Below the pieces are notes generated by a model, which was not told where the DNA came from, did no database searches, and saw only the letters and a list, made by a program, of their open reading frames with translations. From positions 1 to 50,929 of the forward strand of contig NZ_FNBC01000017.1 in NCBI RefSeq assembly GCF_900102145.1: a DNA stretch of 50,929 nt. The letters are read 5' to 3'. The stretch's first letter is position 1. The number at the start of each line of letters is the position of its first letter. Positions 1-6,970 of the stretch are shown here, piece after piece. This DNA comes from Thermus arciformis (lineage in GTDB: Bacteria; Deinococcota; Deinococci; Deinococcales; Thermaceae). Made by a program: the position numbers and the translations under genes.

Positions 1-336
1 TTCCGGTTTCTGAAGGACCCCCTGTTCTTTGCGGAGAGCACCTTCTTGAAGCGGCCCGAGCGGGTGATGGCCCTGGGGATGGTGATGGCCCTGGCCCTTT
101 TGGTGTACGCCCTGGGGGAGTGGGCGCTGAGGCGGAGGCTTTGGGAGACGGGGTCCAGCCTGCCGGACCAGAAGGGGAGACCCACAGCCAAGCCCACCTT
201 GCGCTGGGTGTTTCAACTGTTCATGTGGGTCCGCCTGGTGGAGCTGGGGGGCAAGTGGCTGGTTCTCAACCTGGCGCCCCATCACGAGACCGCGGTGCGC
301 CTCCTGGGGGCCGGGCGATATTACCTGCTGGAGTAA
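1..336 (+). CDS. IS1634-type transposase, C-terminal part (cut by window edge)
   Basis: The reading frame is open from base 1 and ends at a TAA at 334-336, so only about 111 C-terminal residues are visible. The segment FLKDPLFFAESTFLKRPER followed by a hydrophobic MALGMVMALALLVYALGE stretch is typical of the C-terminus of IS1634-family DDE transposases. The catalytic DDE residues lie upstream of the window. A TTG at 46 is not a likely true start because the frame continues upstream. Whether the element is complete cannot be seen here. Confidence 0.7.
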   Translation, partial: FRFLKDPLFFAESTFLKRPERVMALGMVMALALLVYALGEWALRRRLWETGSSLPDQKGRPTAKPTLRWVFQLFMWVRLVELGGKWLVLNLAPHHETAVRLLGAGRYYLLE

Positions 337-358
337 AGGGGGTGCGGAATGTGGGTTT

Positions 359-400
359 TGGGGCCCCCACCGCGGCTTTCGCCGCGGTGGGGTACTTAAT
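359..400 (+). repeat. Intergenic hairpin with GGGGCCCCC / GGGGTACTT flanks (copy 1)
   Basis: A perfect 12-bp stem (365-376 with 381-392) closes a TTTC tetraloop. It is preceded by GGGGCCCCC and followed by GGGGTACTT. Hairpins of the same design occur at 18613-18638, 27761-27794 and 40506-40540, so this looks like a small dispersed element. It may act as a terminator after the transposase, but there is no T-run of usual length. Confidence 0.6.
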
Positions 401-427
401 CCGCCGAGGCGGGGGTAGGCTAAGGGC

Positions 428-1018
428 ATGGAGGGCATCCGCAAGGCGGCCGAAAGGGCCATCGGGGAGTTTCTGGACCTCTTCCCCATGGGGGAAGGAA
501 GCCTCTTCGTCCTGGGGGGGTCCACCAGCGAGGTCCTGGGGGAAAAGGTGGGCACCCGCCCGAGCCTGGAGGTGGCGGAGGCCATCCTGGAGGGCCTCCT
601 CCCCCCCCTCCAGGAGCGGGGGGTGTGGGTGGCGGTTCAGGGGTGCGAGCACCTGAACCGGGCCCTGGTGGTGGAGCGGGAGGCGGCCCGGGCCTTTGGC
701 CTCGAGGAGGTCACCGTCTTCCCCCACCCCAAGGCGGGGGGGGCCTTGGCCACGGTGGCCTTCCTCCGCTTTAAAGAGCCGGTGGTGGTGGAGTCCCTAA
801 GGGCCCAGGCCCACGGGGGGATGGACATCGGGGGGGTCCTCATCGGCATGCACCTCCGCCCCGTGGCCGTGCCCCTGAGGCTTTCCGTGCGGAAGCTCGG
901 CGAGGCGGTCCTCCTCGCCGCCAAGACGCGCCCCAAGCTCGTGGGCGGGGCCCGGGCCGTCTACACCCGGGAGGAGATGCTCAAGAAGCTGGAAGAATTT
1001 CGTCCAAAACCTCTCTGA
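428..1018 (+). CDS. DUF436 / YwlG family protein
   Basis: This 196-residue protein matches the DUF436 (YwlG, TIGR01440) family over its full length. It has the conserved LGGSTSEVLGEK segment near residue 30, the motif VQGCEHLNRALVVER near residue 75, and GGMDIGGVLIGMHLRPVAVP near residue 135. The biochemical function of this cytoplasmic family is not established. The ATG at 428 is the only reasonable start. Its 3' end overlaps the end of the convergent aminotransferase gene by 38 bp (981-1018), so both reading frames use the same DNA there. Confidence 0.85.
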   Translation: MEGIRKAAERAIGEFLDLFPMGEGSLFVLGGSTSEVLGEKVGTRPSLEVAEAILEGLLPPLQERGVWVAVQGCEHLNRALVVEREAARAFGLEEVTVFPHPKAGGALATVAFLRFKEPVVVESLRAQAHGGMDIGGVLIGMHLRPVAVPLRLSVRKLGEAVLLAAKTRPKLVGGARAVYTREEMLKKLEEFRPKPL

Positions 1019-2040
1019 AGAGGGCCGCCACCCCTAGCGCCTCGTAGCGGTCGTAGGCCCCCATGAGGGAGAGGCGGAATATCCTCCCCTTCAAGGGCCC
1101 CTGCCCCCCGGCGATGACGGCCCCTCTTTGGGCGAAGGCCTCCTTCACCCGGGCGTAGGGCACCCCTTCCGGCAAGTAGAAGGCGGCCACGGCGGGGCTT
1201 TTCTCCTCGGGGACGGCCCTTAGGCCCCGCTCCTCCCCCACCCCGTAGAGGAGGGCGTTCTGCCAGGCCTTGAGGGCGAGGTGGTGGGCAAGGCGGGGAA
1301 GGACCTCTTCCAAGACGGCGGCCACCGCCAGGACGAGGTTGATGGCCGGGGTCCAGGCGCTCTCCCCTTCCCTCTGGGCCTTGAGCTCCCGGGCGAGGTC
1401 CAGGTAGTAGCCCCTGGGCCTTAGGCGCTCCAGGGCCCTGGGGGAAAGGGCCACGAAGCCGAGGCCCGGGGGGCACATGAGGCCCTTCTGGCTTCCCGAG
1501 GCGGCGGCGTCCACGCCCATGGCCTCGAGGGCCACCTCCCGCACGAGGAGGCTCGTCACCATGTCCGCCCCCACCAGGCCCTCGGGGTTTTGCTCCTTAA
1601 AGGCCCGGGCCAAGGCGGGAAGGTCCACGAGGGCCCCGGTGGAGGTCTCCGAGTGGACCAGAAGAAGCCCCGCGTACCCCTCCTTGGCCACGTCCTCGGG
1701 GCGGGGCACCCGGCCGTAGGGGTAGTCCAGGCGGTGGGCCTCGAGCCCCGCCTCCAAGGCGATCTCGTAAAAGCGCTCGGAGAACTTGCCGTAGACCGGC
1801 ACCAAGACCCTTTCCCCGGGGGCGAAGAGGTTCTTCACCAAGGCCTCCATGGCCAGGGTGCCGCTTCCCGTGAGGATTAAGACCTCGCCCTCGGTGCGGA
1901 AGGCCTCCCTTAGGAGCCCCCTCGCCCTCAAGAAGGCCTCCCGGGCGGGCTCGGTGCGGTGGTGGAGCTGGGGCCGGGAAAGGGCCTCCAAGGCCTTGGG
2001 GTGCAGGCGCACGGGTCCTGGGGTGAGGAGCCAGTCCATG
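981..2040 (-). CDS. Class V aminotransferase (serine-glyoxylate / alanine-glyoxylate type)
   Basis: This 352-residue PLP enzyme of the AGXT/SgaA branch starts with LLTPGPVRLHPKALEA, the family N-terminus. It has SGTLAMEA as phosphate-binding loop, a VHSETSTGALVDL segment and SGSQKGLMCPPGL, where the Lys is the predicted Schiff-base residue. Likely reactions are transamination between serine or alanine and glyoxylate or a related keto acid; the substrate is not readable. The ATG at 2040 follows the stop of the hydrogenase-like small subunit by 9 bp, so it is the last gene of that operon. The frame stays open upstream to 2207, but that stretch is antisense-like and lacks family homology. Confidence 0.85.
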
Positions 2041-2049
2041 GGGAAAAGC

Positions 2050-2838
2050 TTAGCGCAAAACCCCGCCCACCAGGCGCTGGCGCACCCGGCCCGCCAAGAG
2101 GAGGAGGCCGAAGAGGATGGCGCCGGGGCGGGGGGGGTCGCCGGGGACGTACACGTCCACGGGCACCACCCGGTCCACCCCGCCTTCCACCTCGGGGCTT
2201 CCGGCAAAGAGCCCGCCGGAGATGGCCTCGTTGCCCACCGCCACCACCCCCTTGGGCTCGGGTACGGCCTCGTAGGTGCGCAAGAGGGCCTCCCTCATGT
2301 TGCGGCTCACCGGCCCCGTGACCAAGAGGGCGTCCGCGTGCCGGGGGGAGGCCACCACGGAGAAGCCAAAGCGGCCCATGTCGTGGAAGGGGTTTCCCAG
2401 AAGGGCGATCTCCGAGTCGGCAAGCCCCGTGTCCCCCGCGCTCACCTCCCGGAAGGCCAGGGTGGGGAGGGCGAGCTCCTTCCGGGGAGGGGGTGGCGGC
2501 CCAGGGTCCAGGAAGGCCCCCCGCTCCAGGTCCACCCGCTGGACCAGGTCCTCCCTCCGGGTGACGGCCACCTCCAGGCGCTTCACCTCCCCCACCGCCT
2601 CGGGATGGGCCAGGGCGCACCGCCCGCAACCCACGCACCGGGCCAGGTCCAGCCCGAAGGTTCTCCCCTCCCGGAAGAAGGCCCCGCTGGGGCAGAGCCC
2701 CACGAGGTCTTCCTGCACCGGCTCCGTGAGGCCCTCGGGGCGCAGGAGGGGGTAGCCGAAGGCGTGGTCCGGCACGCGAAGGAGGGCCTCGAGGGGACGG
2801 GCCAGAAGGCCGATTTTCCAAGTCTTCAAGAGGCTCAT
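2050..2838 (-). CDS. HycG/HyfI-like small subunit that has lost its N2-type cluster ligands
   Basis: This 262-residue protein has an N-terminal ferredoxin-like part and a C-terminal NuoB/HycG fold. One [4Fe-4S] site remains possible: Cys68, Cys71 and Cys74 in CVGCGRC plus Cys49 in GLCP. In the NuoB-like half the framework is intact (LLVTGPVSRNM, VPEPKGVVAVG, VDRVVPVDVYVPG). The four cysteines that hold the proximal cluster in hydrogenases and complex I are gone: GDTGLADSEI replaces GSCNGCDIEI, VGNEAISGG replaces VGACALSGG, and VPGDPPRP replaces VPGCPPRP. It therefore cannot carry the usual proximal cluster. It sits between the large subunit and the aminotransferase. The start at 2838 is 9 bp after the large subunit's stop codon. 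Confidence 0.85.
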   Translation of the reverse strand: MSLLKTWKIGLLARPLEALLRVPDHAFGYPLLRPEGLTEPVQEDLVGLCPSGAFFREGRTFGLDLARCVGCGRCALAHPEAVGEVKRLEVAVTRREDLVQRVDLERGAFLDPGPPPPPRKELALPTLAFREVSAGDTGLADSEIALLGNPFHDMGRFGFSVVASPRHADALLVTGPVSRNMREALLRTYEAVPEPKGVVAVGNEAISGGLFAGSPEVEGGVDRVVPVDVYVPGDPPRPGAILFGLLLLAGRVRQRLVGGVLR

Positions 2839-2847
2839 GCTCCACCC

Positions 2848-4158
2848 CTAAAGGTCGGTCCCGGCGTAGGAGAGGTCAAAGGACTTGTTGCAAAGGGGAA
2901 AGTCCGGAAGGCCTTCCCCGCGCACCGCCAGCTCCAAAGCCCGCCAGTTTTTGAAGGAGGGGTCCACCCCCTCCGCCAAGGCCACCTTGCCGCCCTCCAA
3001 CCGCACGAACCAGAAGACCTCGCCCCGCCCCGCCTCCACCCGGGCCATGGCCTCCCCGTCCCCCGGGGGAAGGTCCTGGGCCAAGGGGCCCTCGGGGAGG
3101 TGGGCGAGAAAGCCCAGGGCGTAATCCAGGGCCTGAAGCGCCTCCTCCGCGTACACCTGGGCCCGGGAGAGGACGTCCCCCCCCTGGCGCACCACCGGCC
3201 GGAACCCGGGGTAGGCGGGGTCCTCCTGCCGCAGGTCCCGGGCCACCCCGCTGGCCCGGGCCGTGGGCCCCACGAACCCATAGGCCTCCGCCTCCACCCG
3301 GCGCACCACCCCCACGTAGCGCATGCGGTCCAGCACCTGGGGGTGCTTGAGGAGGCGGGGCAACAGCCGGGAAAGCTCCTCCCGGTAAGCAGCCAAGGCC
3401 GCCAGGTCGGGCCGCCCCTCCCGCCACACGCCCCCCACCCGCACGAAGTTCCGCCCGTAGCGGTGGCCGGTGAGGCGGTCCACCTCCCCCTGGAGGAGGG
3501 CCCGAACGCGCCCCACCTGGGTGGCCCCGTAGGCGTAGCCGATATCGGTGAAAAGCCCCGCCAGGTGCCCCAGGTGCCCGAAGGCCCGCTCCAGCTCTAA
3601 GGCGGCGAGGCGCAGGGCCTGGGCCCGGGGTGGGGCTTTACGGCCCAAGGCCTCCTCCCAGGCCAGGGCGAAGGCCAAGGCGTGGGCCACGGGCTCGCTC
3701 CCGGCCCGTTCCGCCAGGAGGAGGGCCGCCTCAGGACCCTTCCCCAGGAGGCGGTTTAGGAGGCCCCGGTGCTGGTAACCCAACCGGATCTCCAGGTGCA
3801 GGATCCGCTCCCCCAGGACGCTGAAGCGGAAATGACCAGGCTCAATGATGCCCGCGTGCACCGGGCCCACCGGCACCTCGTGGAGCTCGGGGAACTCCCG
3901 GAAGGCGTAGGGAAGGTCGTGCCGCCTCAGGGGCTTAGGCCCAGGGTGGCCCACCGGGGTGTAGCCCCGCTCCCACAGGGCCCGCTCAAACCAATCCAAG
4001 GAGGGGAAGTCCGAGGCCAGGCTGGGGAAGCTCCCCCCTTCACCCAGGCGGAAGACCCGGAGGGCCCGCCCCACCTCCACCACCAAAACCGCCTGCCCCC
4101 CATCGGGGAAGAGGGCCACGGGACGCCCCTCCCGCAGGGCTTCCTTCACCGCGTCCAC
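2848..4158 (-). CDS. HycE/HyfG-like large subunit without Ni-Fe ligands
   Basis: This 436-residue protein joins a short NuoC-like N-terminus (DWFERALWERGYTPVGHPG, residues 55-73) to a NuoD/HycE-like body (RLGYQHRGLLNRLLGKGPE, residues 125-143). The L1 motif is AERAGSEPVAH (149-159) where hydrogenases have ERICGICSVAH. The L2 motif near the C-terminus is SFDLSYAGTDL (426-436) where hydrogenases have DPCxxC. All four Ni-Fe cysteines are therefore absent, and it should not be called a hydrogenase or formate hydrogenlyase. It is expected on the cytoplasmic side, docked on the HyfC-like membrane subunit. The start overlaps the HyfF-like gene by 13 bp. Confidence 0.85.
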   Translation of the reverse strand: MDAVKEALREGRPVALFPDGGQAVLVVEVGRALRVFRLGEGGSFPSLASDFPSLDWFERALWERGYTPVGHPGPKPLRRHDLPYAFREFPELHEVPVGPVHAGIIEPGHFRFSVLGERILHLEIRLGYQHRGLLNRLLGKGPEAALLLAERAGSEPVAHALAFALAWEEALGRKAPPRAQALRLAALELERAFGHLGHLAGLFTDIGYAYGATQVGRVRALLQGEVDRLTGHRYGRNFVRVGGVWREGRPDLAALAAYREELSRLLPRLLKHPQVLDRMRYVGVVRRVEAEAYGFVGPTARASGVARDLRQEDPAYPGFRPVVRQGGDVLSRAQVYAEEALQALDYALGFLAHLPEGPLAQDLPPGDGEAMARVEAGRGEVFWFVRLEGGKVALAEGVDPSFKNWRALELAVRGEGLPDFPLCNKSFDLSYAGTDL

Positions 4159-5492
4159 AGCACCACCTCCAGGGTCTTAAAGGCCCCCACCGGGGGAAAC
4201 ACCCCGAGAACCAGGAGGAGGGCCAGGAGGAGCCACAGCGCCCACAGGTCAAGCCCTCTGGCCTCGAGGGGTCTTCCCGGACCGAAGCCCATCTGGGTCA
4301 TGGGGCCGAGGAGGCCCACGAAGGCGAGCCCGAGCCCGGCCAGGTAGAGGACGGCCAAGAGGGGAAAGCGCATGGCCGCCTCCACCGCCTTGAACTCGGC
4401 GAAAAAGAGGGGGAAGGGGGGAAGCCCCCCGAGGGCGGCCAGGGCCAGGACGAAGGGCACCCCCAGACCGGGAAGGGAGCGGAAAAGGCCCCCTACCCGC
4501 CCCACCTCCTTGGCGTGGGTGAGGGCCAGGATCCCGCTCGCCCCCAAAAAGGCCAGGGTCTTGGCCAGGGAGTGGGCCAGGGTGTGGAAGAGGGCCAGCC
4601 AGGGCAGGCCCAGCCCCAGGGCGAAGACGGCGAGGCCCATGTGCTCCATGCTGGAGTAGGCCAGAAGGCGCTTGTACTCCTTTTGGCCAAAGAGAAAAAG
4701 CCCCGCCGCCAGCAGGCTTAAGAGGCCGAAGGCGATGAGGAGGCCGGAGGCAAAGGGGAAAAGCCCCGCCGCCTGGGCCAAGGCGGTGTAGCGCAGGAGG
4801 GCGTAGAAGGCCACGTTGAGGAGGGTGCCGGAAAGCAGGGCCGAGGCCGGCCCCGGGGCCTCCGCATGGGCGTCGGGAAGCCAGGCTTGCAGGGGGAAGA
4901 GGCCCACCTTGGTGCCGAAGCCCACCAGGAGGAGGGCAAAGGCCAGCTTAAGGCCCTCCGGGTTGGCCCCCTTTACCAAGGCCCGGGCCTCCCCCCAGTC
5001 CAGGGTGGCCCCGGAAAGCAGGGCGTAGACCAGGATGACCCCCATGAGCCCCAAGGCGATGCCCACGCTCCCCAGCATGAGGTACTTCCAGGTGGCCTCC
5101 AGGGCCCGGGTCCCCCCCTTGTGGTAGACGAGGAGGGCCGAGGCCAGGGTGGACCCTTCCACGAAGATCCAAAGCACCCCCAGGTTGTGGGCCAGGTAGG
5201 CCCCGTGGGCCGCGAAGAGGAAGAGGGCACCCGCCCAGTAGAAGCGCCAGGCCTCCCCCTCAGGGAAGTAGCCCCGGGCGAACAGGGCGATGAGGGCATA
5301 GAGGAGGTCGGTCAGGAGGAGGTAGAAGAGGCCCACCTCGTCCAGGCGAAAAGGCCCCGCCACCTGCCCCAGGAGGAAAGGGGCCAAGGCCGCCGAGAAA
5401 AGGGGCGCCAGAAGGGAAAGCCGCACCAAGGCGTCCCGCTCCCGTCGCCCCAGGAAGGCCAGGAGGGGAAGGAAAAGAAGAAGCCAAAGCAT
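4146..5492 (-). CDS. HyfF/NuoN-like proton-translocating membrane subunit
   Basis: This 448-residue polytopic protein belongs to the Mrp-antiporter/NuoLMN family (Proton_antipo_M). The key channel residues are kept: Glu112 in FVEGSTLASALLVYH (helix 5), Lys195 in FGTKVGLFPLQAWLP (helix 7) and His209 in the following PDAHAEAP loop. The later segment YKRLLAYSSMEHMGL is typical of the family. It is predicted to move protons across the cytoplasmic membrane when coupled to the peripheral arm. It overlaps the large-subunit gene by 13 bp and starts only 3 bp after the stop of the HyfE-like gene, so the genes are translationally linked. Confidence 0.87.
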   Translation of the reverse strand: MLWLLLFLPLLAFLGRRERDALVRLSLLAPLFSAALAPFLLGQVAGPFRLDEVGLFYLLLTDLLYALIALFARGYFPEGEAWRFYWAGALFLFAAHGAYLAHNLGVLWIFVEGSTLASALLVYHKGGTRALEATWKYLMLGSVGIALGLMGVILVYALLSGATLDWGEARALVKGANPEGLKLAFALLLVGFGTKVGLFPLQAWLPDAHAEAPGPASALLSGTLLNVAFYALLRYTALAQAAGLFPFASGLLIAFGLLSLLAAGLFLFGQKEYKRLLAYSSMEHMGLAVFALGLGLPWLALFHTLAHSLAKTLAFLGASGILALTHAKEVGRVGGLFRSLPGLGVPFVLALAALGGLPPFPLFFAEFKAVEAAMRFPLLAVLYLAGLGLAFVGLLGPMTQMGFGPGRPLEARGLDLWALWLLLALLLVLGVFPPVGAFKTLEVVLWTR

Positions 5493-5495
5493 CCC

Positions 5496-6128
5496 CTACC
5501 CCCTTAGGGCCCGCATGCGGGCCGTGTCCACGTGGCCCATCTCCCCCTTGATGCGGAAGATGAGGACCCCCGCCAGGAACACCGCGGCGAAAGCGTCCAG
5601 CGCCACCCCCAGCTCCACGAAGAGGGGCAGGCCGTGGCTCTCCGAGAGGGCCAGGAGGAAGACCCCGTTCTCCAGGGCCAGGAAGCCCAGCACCTGGCTG
5701 ATGGCCTTCTTGCGGCTCACCATGGAGAGCACCCCCAGGAGGACCAGGGAGAGGGCCACCGGCACCCCTTGGGGCAAGGGCGCCTCGGGCAGGACGAAGA
5801 CCGCCCCCACCCGGAAGGCCAGGCCGGTGAGCAAACCCGCCAGGAGGAGGGAGAGGGAAACCGAGAGGTACCCCTCCACCTCGTGGCTGACCTCGAGGCG
5901 GTCCAGGAGCCAGAAGAGGTACCAGGGGATGGCCACCCCCTTGATGAGGAACAGGGCCAGGCCCGCCAGGAGGAAGTGCACCTCGCCCCGGGCCAACCCG
6001 AAGGAAACCAGGGCCAAGAGCACGTTCTGAAGCGCATAAAGCCTGATGACCGCATCCAGGCTCCTGCGGCTCACCATCAGGAAGCCCGTGGCCAAGACCG
6101 CCAGCACCAAGGTGTTCAGAACCTCCAT
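5496..6128 (-). CDS. HyfE-like membrane subunit (NuoK-related)
   Basis: The protein is 210 residues from the ATG at 6128 (MEVLNTLVLAVLATGF). It has about six predicted membrane helices and the HyfE pattern, with a charged loop WLLDRLEVSHEVEGYLS and a C-terminal half resembling NuoK (VLGFLALENGVFLLAL, with the helix-embedded Glu). The frame is open much further upstream, but that part overlaps the HyfC-like gene and is not related to the family. The start overlaps the end of the HyfC-like gene by 13 bp. In Hyf-type complexes this subunit forms part of the proton-pumping membrane arm. Confidence 0.82.
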   Translation of the reverse strand: MEVLNTLVLAVLATGFLMVSRRSLDAVIRLYALQNVLLALVSFGLARGEVHFLLAGLALFLIKGVAIPWYLFWLLDRLEVSHEVEGYLSVSLSLLLAGLLTGLAFRVGAVFVLPEAPLPQGVPVALSLVLLGVLSMVSRKKAISQVLGFLALENGVFLLALSESHGLPLFVELGVALDAFAAVFLAGVLIFRIKGEMGHVDTARMRALRG

Positions 6129-6970
6129 ACCGCCCCCAAAAGCGCCAGCACCCCGAAGAGGGTGTTGTAGGAAAGAAAATCGGGAAGCCGCAGGTAGCGA
6201 AGCTTCACCCCGAAGGTCTCCAGGTACCCCAAGGCCAGCACCCAGGCCGCGGCCAGCCCCAGGAAGACCAGCACCTTGGGGCCTGGCAGGAGAAGGGCCA
6301 TGAGGCCGACGTAGAACAGCATCTTCACGGAGGCGGCCAGCTCGTACAGGGCCAGCAAAGGCCCCCCGTGGTCCAGGAGCTGGGCCTCGTGGATCATGGT
6401 GAGCTCCAGGTGGGTGGTGGGGTCGTCCACCGGCATCCGCGCCCCCTCCGCCAGAAGGGCCACCGCCAAGGAGGCCAGGACCAGGAGGAGCACCAGGGCG
6501 TTTTGCGGGCCGAGCACCGGGAAGCCCGCCATGCGGAGGCCTTCCCCGGCCAGGGCCGCGGCCCCCAGGGCCATCAGGGTCCCCGGCTCGGCCAAGAGGG
6601 TGACCAGGCCCTCCCGGTAGCTCCCCTGGGCCCCGAAGGCGCTCCCCGTGTCCAAAGCGGAAAGCATCTGGAAAAAGCGGCCCAGGTTGAGGAGGTAGAG
6701 GGCCACCAGAAAGTCCCCGGCGAACCCAGGACCCGGCAGCAGGGGAAGGAGGCTCGCCGCCGCCAGGGCGCCCCCTAAGGCTAAAGCTGGGCCCAGGAGG
6801 AAAACGGGGGTGCTTAGGGTGGGCCTCACCCAGGCCTTCCCCCAAAGCTTAGCCAGGTTCCGGTACTCCAGGAGAGGGCTAGCCCCCCGGCGGTGGGTGA
6901 GCCTGGCCTTCAGCCACTTCACGCTGCCCCCGAAGAGGGGGGCAAGGAGGAGGAGCAAGAACGCCGTCAT
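6116..6970 (-). CDS. HyfC/HycD-like membrane anchor subunit (NuoH-related)
   Basis: This 284-residue protein belongs to the NuoH/HycD family, which anchors the peripheral arm in the membrane. The N-terminal segment VKWLKARLTHRRGASPLLEYRNLAKL resembles the family's RxxARxxxRRGPsxLQPYxDLxKL pattern. The conserved acidic loop LAEGARMPVDDPTTHLELTMIHEA (about 185-208) is intact; in complex I this region lies near the quinone and cluster site. It has about eight predicted helices. It overlaps the HyfB-like gene by 4 bp (ATGA type). Confidence 0.87.
   Translation of the reverse strand: MTAFLLLLLAPLFGGSVKWLKARLTHRRGASPLLEYRNLAKLWGKAWVRPTLSTPVFLLGPALALGGALAAASLLPLLPGPGFAGDFLVALYLLNLGRFFQMLSALDTGSAFGAQGSYREGLVTLLAEPGTLMALGAAALAGEGLRMAGFPVLGPQNALVLLLVLASLAVALLAEGARMPVDDPTTHLELTMIHEAQLLDHGGPLLALYELAASVKMLFYVGLMALLLPGPKVLVFLGLAAAWVLALGYLETFGVKLRYLRLPDFLSYNTLFGVLALLGAVWRF

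Noticed and set aside
1849-3600. Plus-strand open frame of 583 codons across the aminotransferase and hydrogenase-like genes
   Set aside because: It is antisense to genes with clear family motifs. High third-position GC removes stop codons on the other strand; the translation is Gly/Pro/His-rich without any domain.
6129-6845. Long N-terminal extension of the HyfE-like frame
   Set aside because: It overlaps the HyfC-like gene out of frame and has no membrane-protein character; the ATG at 6128 fits the family.
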